NCBI RefSeq assembly: GCF_000497445.1
Contig: NZ_CM002285.1
Coordinates: 7,994,891 to 8,050,220 of the forward strand
Source: Streptomyces roseochromogenus subsp. oscitans DS 12.976
GTDB lineage: Bacteria > Actinomycetota > Actinomycetes > Streptomycetales > Streptomycetaceae
Length of the DNA: 55,330 nt
Direction: 5' to 3'
The notes beneath the pieces are model-generated. The model was not told the origin of the DNA, did no database searches, and saw only the letters and a list, made by a program, of their open reading frames with translations. Of the stretch, positions 35,021 to 43,259 are shown in pieces. Position numbers and translations under genes: made by a program. Within the stretch, counting starts at the first letter, position 1; each line of letters begins with the position of its first letter.

Positions 35021-36115
35021 ATGGCCACGGCACCCCGTCCCCGCACCACCACCCGCGACCCCGAAGAGCTGACGCGCCGCCTCACCGCCTGGCTCGGCAC
35101 CCGGCTGCCCGGCGCCAAGGCCGTCGGCGTCACCGTCCCGGCCTCCAACGGCATGTCCAGCGAAACCCTGCTGTTCGACATCGAGCACCCCGGAGCGCCG
35201 TGCAAGGCCTGCGTGTTGCGGCTGGCGGCGGACCCGGCGGCGTACACCGTCTTCCCCGCGTACGACATGGCCCGCCAGTACCGCACCCTGCGGCTGGTCG
35301 CCGAGCACACGGACGTGCCCGTGCCCCGCGCGCTGTGGCTGGAGGAGGATCCGGGCCCGCTCGGGGTGCCGTTCTTCGTCATGGAGCGGGTCGCCGGGCG
35401 CGTGCCGCCGGACGTCATGCCGTACACCTACGAGGGCAGCTGGCTGCACGCGGCGAGCGACGCCGAGCGCGCACACCTGGAGGCCGCGACCGTCTCACTG
35501 CTGGCCCGCCTGCACGACCAAGTGCCGCCGACCGAGGCCGAGTTCCTCGCCCCGCCCGGTGCCGGGGACACCCTGCGCCGGCACGTCACGGCCCAACGCG
35601 CCTACTACGCCTGGGTGATCGACGGACTGCCCCGCTCACCCCTCATCGAGGCCGCCTTCGACCGGCTGGAACAGCTGTGGCCGAGCGATCCCGGCACACC
35701 CGTCCTCAGCTGGGGTGACGCACGCATCGGCAACATCGTCTACGACGGGTTCGACCCCGTGGCCGTCCTGGACTGGGAGATGGCGGCGCTCGCCCCGCGC
35801 GAGGTCGACCTCGGCTGGGCCATCTATCTGCACCGCTTCTTCCACGACCTCACGGTCGCCTCCGGACAGCGCGGACTGCCCGACCTCCTGCGCCGCGACC
35901 GCGTCGAGGCCCGCTACGCCCGCCTGACCGGCCACACCCCGCGCGACATGGACTTCCACACCCTCTACGCCGCCCTGCGGCACGCGATCGTCATGCTGCG
36001 CATCGCCTACCGCCAGGCGTACTTCGGGGAGGCCGCCGTCCCGGCGGACCCGGACACGCTGATCCTGCACCACGACAGCCTGCGCGCCATGGTGCAGGGC
36101 ACGTACTGGGATTGA
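35021..36115 (+). CDS. APH-family phosphotransferase (ACAD10/11 kinase-like)
   Basis: 364-aa aminoglycoside-phosphotransferase-fold kinase. The N-lobe has FFVMERVAGRVPPD; the C-lobe has the catalytic loop VLSWGDARIGNIVYDG (Brenner-type D-x4-N) and the metal-binding VAVLDWEMAALAPREVDLGW. This W-G-D-x-R-x-G-N form is typical of APH proteins beside acyl-CoA dehydrogenases rather than antibiotic kinases. In animal ACAD10/11, such a kinase phosphorylates 4-hydroxyacyl-CoA before the dehydrogenase acts; by analogy this one may phosphorylate a hydroxylated lipid. RBS GAGGGAGGAG before ATG 35021. Confidence 0.82.
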   Translation: MATAPRPRTTTRDPEELTRRLTAWLGTRLPGAKAVGVTVPASNGMSSETLLFDIEHPGAPCKACVLRLAADPAAYTVFPAYDMARQYRTLRLVAEHTDVPVPRALWLEEDPGPLGVPFFVMERVAGRVPPDVMPYTYEGSWLHAASDAERAHLEAATVSLLARLHDQVPPTEAEFLAPPGAGDTLRRHVTAQRAYYAWVIDGLPRSPLIEAAFDRLEQLWPSDPGTPVLSWGDARIGNIVYDGFDPVAVLDWEMAALAPREVDLGWAIYLHRFFHDLTVASGQRGLPDLLRRDRVEARYARLTGHTPRDMDFHTLYAALRHAIVMLRIAYRQAYFGEAAVPADPDTLILHHDSLRAMVQGTYWD

Positions 36116-36137
36116 GCCGGGCCCGGTCGGGAGGGGC

Positions 36138-36575
36138 TCAGGCGGCGGCCTGGCCGCGCATCGCCGGTACACGCATCGGGCGCGAGCCCGGGCCGCCGAC
36201 GTGCGAGAAGGGCTGCGTCCGCCAGTTCAGACCCTGGGGGAGCGTCAGCAGCAGGGCGGTGTCCTGCTCCTGCGGTTCGGCGGACTCGTCCGCGGGGCGG
36301 GCCCCGGCGGCCGAACGGCCTGTGCCCGCACAGACCGTGAGCCCGAACGGGTTCCAGGGCGAGGCGCACAGCGCGTGCTCCGGCAGGACCTCCTCGTCCG
36401 CCAGCAGCGCGATCGGCTGCGCGCAGTCCGGGCAGATCACCCGGTACCCCTCGAAGGTGTCGTAGGCGTCCAGTTCGTCATCGAGGACGTCGGGTTCGAC
36501 ACCCTCTGGTTCGGGCTCGACGGCCTGCTGCTGCCGCTTGGACGTGGATCGACCAGGGTGATGGACACTCTGCAT
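36138..36575 (-). CDS. hypothetical protein with zinc-ribbon-like motif
   Basis: 145-aa protein, not assignable to a named family. An acidic N-terminal part (EPEPEGVEPDVLDDELDAYD) is followed by YRVICPDCAQPIALLADEEVLPEHALCASPWNPFGLTVCAG, where a C-x2-C pair and two further cysteines could bind zinc. The C-terminus is LLLTLPQGLNWRTQPFSHVGGPG. RBS GGGGGAGAAT before ATG. Convergent with the phosphotransferase gene and divergent from the AsnC gene. Confidence 0.7.
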   Translation of the reverse strand: MQSVHHPGRSTSKRQQQAVEPEPEGVEPDVLDDELDAYDTFEGYRVICPDCAQPIALLADEEVLPEHALCASPWNPFGLTVCAGTGRSAAGARPADESAEPQEQDTALLLTLPQGLNWRTQPFSHVGGPGSRPMRVPAMRGQAAA

Positions 36576-36819
36576 GGGATTCTCCCCCTAAGGCTGGGCC
36601 GTGAAGGCGCTGCGGCCTCGACCACAGCAAGCACTTCCCGTCCGCTCTCGGCGGTAATCACGAGAACATCACGGAGCCTGCTCGGGGTGTGTGTCGTTCG
36701 TCACATGCCGGATGCAGGTGCGCGGTGCGGGCCTTATGCGGTGCTTTTTGTATCGAACCGGCTATGACCTGCGCTCTCGGCTATCCCAGGGGATCAAGCG
36801 CACTGTAGGTTTTGGCGCC

Positions 36820-37260
36820 ATGGAGGAGCTGGACCGACAGATCGTGCAGCTGCTCGTCAAGGACGGGCGGATGAGCTACACAGACCTGGGCAAGGCCACG
36901 GGCCTGTCCACGTCGGCCGTGCACCAGCGGGTGCGCCGGCTGGAACAGCGTGGCGTCATCCGCGGCTACGCCGCGGTGGTCGACCCCGAGGCCGTCGGGC
37001 TTCCGCTCACCGCGTTCATCTCGGTGAAACCGTTCGACCCCAGCGCCCCCGACGACATCGCGGACCGCCTCGCCGGAGTCCCCGAGATCGAGGCCTGCCA
37101 CAGCGTCGCCGGCGACGAGAACTACATCCTCAAGGTGCGCGTGGCGACTCCGCACGAGCTGGAGGAACTGCTGGCCCGGCTGCGATCCCTGGCGGGCGTC
37201 TCGACCCGTACCACGGTCGTGCTGTCGACACCGTACGAGGCCCGCCCGCCGCGGATCTGA
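36820..37260 (+). CDS. Lrp/AsnC-family transcriptional regulator
   Basis: 146 aa. N-terminal HTH (LDRQIVQLLVKDGRMSYTDLGKATGLSTSAVHQRVRRLEQRGVIRGY) and a RAM ligand-binding domain (PLTAFISVKPFD, IEACHSVAGDENYILKVRV). It probably senses an amino acid. ATG 36820 fits the family start; a -10-like TAGGTT (36806-36811) 9 nt before it suggests a leaderless mRNA. The next gene is an amidohydrolase 82 nt downstream, a possible target. Confidence 0.9.
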   Translation: MEELDRQIVQLLVKDGRMSYTDLGKATGLSTSAVHQRVRRLEQRGVIRGYAAVVDPEAVGLPLTAFISVKPFDPSAPDDIADRLAGVPEIEACHSVAGDENYILKVRVATPHELEELLARLRSLAGVSTRTTVVLSTPYEARPPRI

Positions 37261-37342
37261 CCACCGCTGCGGGCAGTCCCGGGTGCCTCTTCGGCACGAC
37301 CCGGGCGCGGCCGACTCCCGGCGGCGAGAGAAACTGTCCGCC

Positions 37343-38965
37343 ATGAGCGACCGCACCGCCGACCCCGAGCCCCCCAAGACCGTCCTCCTGCGCCGAGGAG
37401 AGGTGCACAGCCCCGCAGACCCGTTCGCCACGGCGATGGTGGTGGAGCGCGGCCAAGTCGCCTGGGTCGGTTCAGAAGGCGCCGCCGACGCCTTCGCCGA
37501 CGGCGTGGACGAGGTGATCGACCTCGACGGCGCCCTCGTCACCCCGGCCTTCACCGACGCCCATGTGCACACCACCGCGACCGGTCTCGCCCTGACCGGC
37601 CTGGACCTCTCCGCCGCCCCCTCGCTGGACGCGGCCCTCGCTCTGGTCCGGGACTTCGCCGCCGCCCGCCCGGACGACCGCGTCCTGCTGGGCCACGGCT
37701 GGGACGCCGCCCGCTGGCCCGGCGGCCGCCCGCCGACGCGCGCCGAACTCGACCAGGCGACCGGCGGCCGCCCGCTGTACCTCTCCCGTATCGACGTGCA
37801 TTCGGCGGTCGTCACCACCGCCCTGCTGGACCTGGTCGCCGGCGACGTCCCGCGCACGGACGCCCCGCTCACCAAGGACGCCCACCACGCCGTACGCCAG
37901 GCCGCGCTCGGCGCGATCACCCCGGCCCAGCGCGCCGAGGCCCAGCGCACCGCCCTCGCCCACGCGGCTTCCCTGGGCATCGGCTCGGTGCACGAGTGCG
38001 GCGGCCCGCAGATCTCCTCCGAGGACGACTTCACCGGTCTGCTGAAGCTCGCCGCCGAGGCGCCCGGCCCCCGAGTGGTCGGCTACTGGGCCGAACGAGC
38101 CGATGAAGGCGTGGCCAGGGCACGCGAACTGGGCGCCGCAGGCGCGGCCGGCGACCTCTTCGCCGACGGCGCCCTCGGCTCGCACACCGCCTGCCTGCAC
38201 GAGTCGTACGCCGACGCCGATCACTGCGGCACCGCCTACCTGGACGCCGAGGCTGTCGCGGCCCATGTCGTCGCCTGCACCGAGGCGGGCCTGCAGGCCG
38301 GGTTCCACGCCATCGGCGACGCCGCCGTGAGCGCCGTCGTGGACGGCGTGCGCGCCGCCGCCGAGAAGCTCGGCCTCGCCCGGATCCGCGCCGCCCGCCA
38401 TCGCGTCGAGCACGCCGAGATGCTGACCCCCGAGACGGTCGCCGGCTTCGCCGAGCTGGGCCTGACCGCCTCCGTGCAGCCCGCCTTCGACGCGCTGTGG
38501 GGCGGAGAGGACGGCATGTACGCCCAGCGGCTGGGCGCCGAGCGGGCCCGTACCCTCAACCCCTACGCGGCCCTGCTGCGCGCGGGCGTGCCCCTCGCCT
38601 TCGGCTCCGACAGTCCGGTCACCCCGCTCGACCCGTGGGGCACCGTCCGCGCCGCCGCGTTCCATCACACGCCCGAGCACCGGGTCTCCGTGCGGGCCGC
38701 CTTCACGGCGCACACGCGCGGCGGCTGGCGGGCCGTGGGACGGGACGACGCGGGCGTCCTGGTGCCGGGCGCACCCGCCGACTACGCCGTCTGGCGCACC
38801 GGCGAACTGGTCGTCCAGACCCCCGACGACCGGGTGGCCCGCTGGTCGACCGACCCGCGCTCCGGCACGCCCGGCCTGCCCGACCTCACCCCGGACCACG
38901 ACCTGCCGGTCTGTCTGCGCACCGTGGTGGGCGGACGGACGGTGTTCGTAGGGCCGGGCGAGTGA
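37343..38965 (+). CDS. amidohydrolase family protein (YtcJ-like)
   Basis: 540-aa metal-dependent amidohydrolase of the Amidohydro_3/YtcJ group. The beta-sandwich N-terminus (VLLRRGEVHSPADPF) leads to the first metal motif AFTDAHVHTTATGL (HxH), then FADGALGSHTACL, FHAIGDAAV, RHRVEHAEML and SDSPVTPLDPWGTV with the terminal catalytic Asp. All expected metal ligands seem present. YtcJ-like enzymes cleave cyclic or linear amides; the substrate is unknown. ATG 37343 follows GGCGAGAGAAAC. A terminator hairpin follows at 38972. Confidence 0.85.
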   Translation: MSDRTADPEPPKTVLLRRGEVHSPADPFATAMVVERGQVAWVGSEGAADAFADGVDEVIDLDGALVTPAFTDAHVHTTATGLALTGLDLSAAPSLDAALALVRDFAAARPDDRVLLGHGWDAARWPGGRPPTRAELDQATGGRPLYLSRIDVHSAVVTTALLDLVAGDVPRTDAPLTKDAHHAVRQAALGAITPAQRAEAQRTALAHAASLGIGSVHECGGPQISSEDDFTGLLKLAAEAPGPRVVGYWAERADEGVARARELGAAGAAGDLFADGALGSHTACLHESYADADHCGTAYLDAEAVAAHVVACTEAGLQAGFHAIGDAAVSAVVDGVRAAAEKLGLARIRAARHRVEHAEMLTPETVAGFAELGLTASVQPAFDALWGGEDGMYAQRLGAERARTLNPYAALLRAGVPLAFGSDSPVTPLDPWGTVRAAAFHHTPEHRVSVRAAFTAHTRGGWRAVGRDDAGVLVPGAPADYAVWRTGELVVQTPDDRVARWSTDPRSGTPGLPDLTPDHDLPVCLRTVVGGRTVFVGPGE

Positions 38966-38971
38966 TCTACG

Positions 38972-39009
38972 GGCGGGGCGCGGTGGCGATCGGCCGCCGG
39001 CGCCCCGCC
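38972..39009 (+). terminator. terminator hairpin after the amidohydrolase
   Basis: GGCGGGGCGC (38972-38981) and GCGCCCCGCC (39000-39009) form a perfect 10-bp stem 6 nt after the amidohydrolase stop; loop of 18 nt. Confidence 0.65.
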
Positions 39010-39074
39010 GCCCGACCTGCGCATCCTCGCCGACGAACCCGGTTTCTGGGCCGTCGTAGCAGCTCAGAGGGCTG

Positions 39075-39105
39075 TTGACAGTCGACGGCCGAGGGCCGGT
39101 AGGTT
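39075..39105 (+). promoter_or_regulatory. consensus-like promoter far upstream of ppm1
   Basis: -35 TTGACA (39075-39080) and -10 TAGGTT (39100-39105) with a 19-nt spacer (18 nt to the overlapping GTAGGT). It points at ppm1, over 400 nt downstream. Confidence 0.55.
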
Positions 39106-39520
39106 CGGCCGAGTCCACCACCGGACGCCCGACCGGGGAGCGTTCGTGCAACTCGTCGCAGCGCCGCTGGGTCAGGGACGGTGTGCCGCACCGGGGCACC
39201 GTCACTGGGAGCCAGGCTCAGCGCCCGCGCCGCCGAGGGAACGTTCCGGCCCGGCAAGGTGTGACCCGGGTGGGGCCCGTGCGCTCAGTAGACAACGGCT
39301 TTCGGTCGATCCGCAGCCAGCGGGTCCCAGGTCGGCCCGAAGGGCGCCGGGCCCCCATCCGCCGTGGCGGGGGAACCACAACGGCACGCCGTGAAGGAGC
39401 CGAAAAGCGCATTCTTACCCCTCTCTTGCGGAATCGACACCGCGATACGAACGACCGGGTGCGTGACGCCAGGACGCGACCACTATGGTGGACCCCTGCG
39501 TACGACCAGAAGGGGCAGCA
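39106..39520 (+). other. long non-coding leader of ppm1
   Basis: About 415 nt between the promoter at 39075 and ppm1 with no convincing gene: the only ORF with an RBS (GTG 39146) has third-position G+C of about 65%, far below real genes here. The region holds several inverted repeats (GACGGTG/CACCGTC at 39176-39210; GGCCCGAAGGGCGCCGGGCCC near 39340). A second -10-like TATGGT lies at 39484-39489. I cannot match it to a known riboswitch. Confidence 0.45.
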
Positions 39521-40330
39521 GTGAACGACGGCGACGGGACCCTGGCGGCCAACGACCAGGGGAGGCAGTTCGGTCCGCTCGGCACGGCCTTGGTGATCAT
39601 TCCGACCTATAACGAGGCGGAGAACATCAAGACCATCGTGGGCCGAGTGCGCAAGGCCGTCCCCGAGGCGCACGTACTGATCGCGGACGACAACAGTCCC
39701 GACGGCACCGGCAAGCTCGCCGACGAACTGGCCGCCGAGGACGAGAACGTCCAGGTCATGCACCGCAAGGGCAAGGAGGGCCTCGGCGCCGCCTACCTCG
39801 CGGGCTTCCGCTGGGGCCTTGAGAACGGCTACGGCGTGCTGGTCGAGATGGACGCCGACGGCTCCCACCAGCCCGAGGAACTGCCCCGGCTGCTCACCGC
39901 CCTCAAGAGCGCCGACCTGGTGCTCGGCTCCCGCTGGGTGCCCGGCGGCCGCGTGGTGAACTGGCCCAAGTCCCGCGAGTTCATCTCCCGCGGCGGCAGC
40001 CTCTACTCCCGGCTCGCCCTCGACCTGCCGCTGCGCGACATCACCGGCGGCTACCGCGCGTTCCGCCGTGAGACCCTGCAGGGTCTGGGCCTGGACGAGG
40101 TCGCTTCCCAGGGCTACTGCTTCCAGGTCGACCTGGCCCGCCGTGCGGTCAAGGCGGGCTTCCACGTGGTCGAGGTCCCGATCACCTTCGTCGAGCGCGA
40201 ACTCGGCGACTCCAAGATGAGCAAGAACATCCTCGTCGAGGCGCTGTGGCGGGTCACCGCCTGGGGCGCCGCGGAGCGTATCGCCAAGCTCAAGAGCCTG
40301 GGCGGCGGCCGGGCTGCCAAGCAGGCCTAG
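39521..40330 (+). CDS. ppm1: polyprenol monophosphomannose synthase Ppm1
   Basis: 269-aa GT2 enzyme that moves mannose from GDP-mannose to polyprenyl phosphate, the donor for protein O-mannosylation and lipoglycans. Motifs: VIIPTYNEAENIKTI, the metal-binding IADDNSPDGTG, VLVEMDADGSHQPEEL (DxD) and ITGGYRAFRRETL. It lacks the membrane or Lnt domain fused in some mycobacterial Ppm1 proteins. GTG 39521 is chosen over ATG 39485 because AAGGGG lies 5-6 nt upstream. Matches S. coelicolor SCO1423 in order and sequence as I recall. Confidence 0.93.
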   Translation: MNDGDGTLAANDQGRQFGPLGTALVIIPTYNEAENIKTIVGRVRKAVPEAHVLIADDNSPDGTGKLADELAAEDENVQVMHRKGKEGLGAAYLAGFRWGLENGYGVLVEMDADGSHQPEELPRLLTALKSADLVLGSRWVPGGRVVNWPKSREFISRGGSLYSRLALDLPLRDITGGYRAFRRETLQGLGLDEVASQGYCFQVDLARRAVKAGFHVVEVPITFVERELGDSKMSKNILVEALWRVTAWGAAERIAKLKSLGGGRAAKQA

Positions 40331-40340
40331 GGCTGGCCTA

Positions 40341-40475
40341 GGGCCTGTCCGGCGGATCCTGTCGCAGACGCGGGGGCAGGCACGTCCTCCCTCACTGCCT
40401 TGGGGGCGCGGGGGCGCCCTCAGCGCGTTGTCGTCGGTCGTCGGCGCTCCCGCTTCGGCGCGTCGCACAGCCCGG
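40341..40475. repeat. family B dispersed repeat, copy 2
   Basis: Begins GGGCCTGTCCGGCGGATCCTGTCGCAGACGCGGGGGCAGGCACG, 10 nt after the ppm1 stop, and shares GTTGTCGTCGGT and GCTCCCGCT with copy 1. The far end (GCGCGTCGCACAGCCC) is a decayed form of the inverted terminus. No coding capacity. Confidence 0.75.
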
Positions 40476-40536
40476 GCTGATCGGTCCCCTTGTCCCGCTT
40501 ATCTCGCGCTGAGCCGCCGCCAGGCACACTGGGAGC

Positions 40537-41094
40537 ATGACGACTGGCGCTCCGACCTCTCCGCACCCCACCACCCGGCCCCAGCGCTCCCGGCTGCGCA
40601 GGTATCTGCCGCTGGGGGTCGCCGCCTGGCTGGTGCTGGAGATCTGGCTGCTGACCCTGGTCGCGGGCGCGGCCGGCGGGTTCGCCGTGTTTCTGCTGCT
40701 CGTCGCGGGCTTCGTGGCCGGCTCCGTGGTCATCAAGCGGGCCGGCCGCCGCGCCTTCCAGAGCCTGAACGAGGCGCTGCAGCAGGGCGGTTCGCCCAAG
40801 CGCGGCGGTGGCAACGGCCTGATGATGCTCGGCGGCCTGCTGCTGATGATCCCCGGTCTGGTCTCCGACGTGGCCGGCCTGCTCCTGCTCATCCCGCCGG
40901 TCCAGAAGGCCGTGAGCCGGTACGCCGAGAACGCCCTGGACAAGAGGCTGCGCACGGCGGCCCCGGGCAGCTTCGGCGACGCCTTCCAGCAGGCCCGTAT
41001 CCACCGCCCCGACGGCAAGGTCGTCCAGGGCGAGGTCATCAGGGAGGACGACCGGCCGGAGCCGGGGGAGCAGTACCCGCCGCTGACGCGCTGA
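40537..41094 (+). CDS. fxsA: FxsA-family membrane protein
   Basis: 185-aa integral membrane protein of the FxsA family. After a basic N-terminus come helices YLPLGVAAWLVLEIWLLTLVAG and AVFLLLVAGFVAGSVVI, then GNGLMMLGGLLLMIPGLVSDVAGLLLLIPPVQ, the classical FxsA signature. In E. coli, FxsA counteracts exclusion of phage T7 by F; the normal cellular role is unknown. ATG 40537 (MTTGAPTSPHPTTRP). It faces rbpA tail-to-tail across a 19-bp hairpin. Confidence 0.9.
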   Translation: MTTGAPTSPHPTTRPQRSRLRRYLPLGVAAWLVLEIWLLTLVAGAAGGFAVFLLLVAGFVAGSVVIKRAGRRAFQSLNEALQQGGSPKRGGGNGLMMLGGLLLMIPGLVSDVAGLLLLIPPVQKAVSRYAENALDKRLRTAAPGSFGDAFQQARIHRPDGKVVQGEVIREDDRPEPGEQYPPLTR

Positions 41095-41111
41095 GGCGCT
41101 TCGGACACACA

Positions 41112-41154
41112 AACAGCGGGCGCCGTACGTGCATCACGTACGGCGCCCGCTGTT
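41112..41154. terminator. 19-bp perfect bidirectional terminator between fxsA and rbpA
   Basis: AACAGCGGGCGCCGTACGT (41112-41130) and ACGTACGGCGCCCGCTGTT (41136-41154), 5-nt loop GCATC, with A/T-rich flanks on both sides (CACA before, GTTGAA after). One hairpin serves both convergent genes. Confidence 0.92.
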
Positions 41155-41193
41155 GTTGAACGTGCGCTGTATCCCGGCCCGGCCCCGCAGGGA

Positions 41194-41568
41194 CTAGGCC
41201 GACTTGCGGCTGTCCCGGGGGTGAACCGCGATGTTCATCGCCCCCGAGCGCAGAACCGCCAGGCGCTCCTCGAGGACCTCTTCGAGCTCCTCACGGGTGC
41301 GCCGCTCCATCAGCATGTCCCAGTGGGTACGCGCGGGCTTGGCCTTCTTCTCCTCAGGGCCGTCGCCGTCGACGAGGAGTGCCTGGGCCCCGCAGACCTT
41401 GCACTCCCACTCCGGCGGGATCTCCGCCTCGACGGAGAAGGGCATCTCGAAACGGTGCCCCTTCTCACATGCGTACTCCACGGCCTGGCGCGGGGCCAGG
41501 TCGATACCGCGGTCCGTCTCGTAGCTGGTCACCACGAGGCGCGTACCGCGAAGAGCTCGCTCACTCAT
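41194..41568 (-). CDS. rbpA: RNA polymerase-binding protein RbpA
   Basis: 124-aa actinobacterial transcription factor that binds RNA polymerase and the primary sigma factor, stabilising open complexes; important for growth and basal rifampicin tolerance. The N-terminus is MSERALRGTRLVVTSYE. The core has the zinc-site residues in EYACEKGHRFEMPF and WECKVCGAQ; the basic linker and sigma-interacting helix are WDMLMERRTREELEEVLEERLAVLR. Essentially identical to S. coelicolor SCO1421 as I recall. The upstream sigma-R-type promoter means it rises on thiol-oxidative stress. Confidence 0.97.
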   Translation of the reverse strand: MSERALRGTRLVVTSYETDRGIDLAPRQAVEYACEKGHRFEMPFSVEAEIPPEWECKVCGAQALLVDGDGPEEKKAKPARTHWDMLMERRTREELEEVLEERLAVLRSGAMNIAVHPRDSRKSA

Positions 41569-41629
41569 GAATCGTGCCTCCCGGGCTTGTCGCCCACAGG
41601 ACAGGTGTCGCTGTCGTCGTCATCCGGTC

Positions 41630-41655
41630 AACGTCCGGTCGGCGGTAAAGATTCC
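41630..41655 (-). promoter_or_regulatory. rbpA: SigR-type promoter of rbpA
   Basis: Minus strand GGAAT (41651-41655), exactly 18 nt, then GTT (41630-41632): the sigma-R consensus GGAAT-N18-GTT. It lies about 62 nt upstream of the rbpA start. Confidence 0.85.
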
Positions 41656-41742
41656 CGTTCCGTGTCCCGTTCCGGGTCATGCGTCGCCGTCGTAGCCGCA
41701 GCCTTGCTGACAAATGTCGTACCCACCAGCGCCCGGTTTGTC

Positions 41743-41760
41743 ACATCTGCTAGCAGATGT
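41743..41760. promoter_or_regulatory. perfect 18-bp palindrome upstream of rbpA
   Basis: ACATCTGCTAGCAGATGT is a perfect 18-bp palindrome with no loop, flanked by TTTGTC. It lies ~90 bp upstream of the SigR promoter, in a region of lower GC, and looks like a protein-binding site rather than a terminator. Confidence 0.5.
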
Positions 41761-41796
41761 CACCCAGCGTTTCGGCATCTTTGACGCGCAGTAACG

Positions 41797-41822
41797 GTAC
41801 GCCTGGCAGGCCAAAGGCGTAC
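41797..41822 (-). terminator. hairpin after the Atg22-like gene
   Basis: GTACGCCT (41797-41804) and AGGCGTAC (41815-41822), 10-nt loop, 36 nt beyond the stop of the minus-strand MFS gene. Confidence 0.65.
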
Positions 41823-41857
41823 ACTACCGCCCTTTCGGGTTGAGCGCTAAATCGATG

Positions 41858-43204
41858 CTAAATCTTCCCGGGTACCGGGTTGCCCGCCTCGGCGATCGCC
41901 CGCCGCACCGGGACCCGTGCGAGCAGGGCGAATCCGATGACGAAGAAGGCCACCAGCGAGATGATCGCGGACCGGTAGCTCCCGGTCAGCTGGTAGGTCA
42001 CGCCGAACAACAGCGGCCCGAGCCAGCTCATCCCGCGGTCGCTCATCTCGTACGCCGAGAAGTATTCGGCCTCCTTGCCGGGCGGTACGAGGTGGGAGAA
42101 CAGCGAGCGGGACAGGGCCTGGCTGCCGCCCAGGACCAGGCCGATCCCGGCGGCCAGCACGAAGAAGAACACCGGCGCCTTCGCGGGGAGGAAGTATCCG
42201 GCCGCCAAGGTGACCGTCCAGGCCACCAGCGAGCCCAGGATCGTGCGCTGGGCGCCGTACGTCCGGGCCAGCCGGCCCATCGTCAGCGCGCCGGCCACGG
42301 CCAGCACCTGCACCAGCAGCACGGCCACGATGAGCGTCGACTGCCCGAGGCCCAGTTCCTGCGAGCCGTAGACGGAGGCCTGGGAGATCACCGTCTGGAT
42401 ACCGTCGTTGTAGATGAGGTACGCCAGCAGGAAGCCGAGCGTCAGCGGGTACCGGCGCAGGTCCCGGACCGTCGCCGCGAGCTGCCGGAGCCCGGGTGCC
42501 GTCGCGCGCTCCACGCGCGCGTGCCGGTCGCGCAGCCTGCGCAGCGGCACGAGCGTGAACGCACCCCACCACAAGCCCGCCGAGGCCAGGCAGATGCGGA
42601 CCGCCGCCGTCTCGGTCAGGCCGAAGGAGTCGTGCGCCGAGTACAGGACCAGGTCGGCGACGAGGACCATGGAGCCCGCCGCGTAGCCGAAGGCCCAGCC
42701 CCGCGAGGAGACCGCGTCGCGCTGCTCGGGCGGGGCGATCTGCGGCAGATAGGAGTTGTAGAGCATCATCCCGACCGACTGCGCGGCGTTGGCCACCACC
42801 AGCAGCACCCCGCCGAGCAGATACCGGTCGCCGTCCAGGAAGAACATGCCCGTGGTCGCGGCGGCCCCGGTGTACGCCGCCGCCGCGAGCAGCGGCTTCT
42901 TGCGGCCCGTCCGGTCGGCCGCGCTGCCCACGAGCGGCATCACCACGACGGCCAGGATCACCGACAGGGACACCGAGTAGGCGAAGAAGGAGCCCGCCCG
43001 GACCGGGACACCCAGCGGATGCACATAGCCGTCGGAGTCCGCGGCCCGCTCGGCGACGGCCGTGAGATACGGCCCGAGGAAGACCGTCAACACGCTCGTC
43101 GAATAGACCGAGCAGGCCCAGTCGTAGAAGTACCAGCCGCGCTGCTCGCGGCGCAGACCGGCGGTCTCGTCCGCCGCCCGTGTCCGCACGGTGTCGGTTC
43201 CCAC
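41858..43204 (-). CDS. MFS transporter, Atg22/UMF1 family
   Basis: About 448 aa, 12 helices, with the Atg22-type beginning RREQRGWYFYDWACSVYSTSVLTVFLGPYL and PLVGSAADRTGRKKPLL between helices. Fungal Atg22 exports amino acids from the vacuole; bacterial members are uncharacterised permeases. GTG 43204 is chosen because GAGGG lies 5 nt upstream; a TTG at 43228 would add 8 residues. Syntenic with SCO1420 as I recall. It sits 31 nt downstream of the GDPD gene on the same strand only in the sense of transcription order reversed (GDPD is upstream of it), so a joint transcript is plausible. Confidence 0.85.
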   Translation of the reverse strand: MGTDTVRTRAADETAGLRREQRGWYFYDWACSVYSTSVLTVFLGPYLTAVAERAADSDGYVHPLGVPVRAGSFFAYSVSLSVILAVVVMPLVGSAADRTGRKKPLLAAAAYTGAAATTGMFFLDGDRYLLGGVLLVVANAAQSVGMMLYNSYLPQIAPPEQRDAVSSRGWAFGYAAGSMVLVADLVLYSAHDSFGLTETAAVRICLASAGLWWGAFTLVPLRRLRDRHARVERATAPGLRQLAATVRDLRRYPLTLGFLLAYLIYNDGIQTVISQASVYGSQELGLGQSTLIVAVLLVQVLAVAGALTMGRLARTYGAQRTILGSLVAWTVTLAAGYFLPAKAPVFFFVLAAGIGLVLGGSQALSRSLFSHLVPPGKEAEYFSAYEMSDRGMSWLGPLLFGVTYQLTGSYRSAIISLVAFFVIGFALLARVPVRRAIAEAGNPVPGKI

Positions 43205-43259
43205 CCGTGCCCTCGCTTCCCCGTTCAACTGCGAAGGCTCGGGCCCGGCGGCCGGGTGG

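Noticed and set aside
39146..39394. 82-aa ORF with an RBS upstream of ppm1
   Set aside because: Third-position G+C is only about 65%, far below genuine genes here, and no domain is seen.
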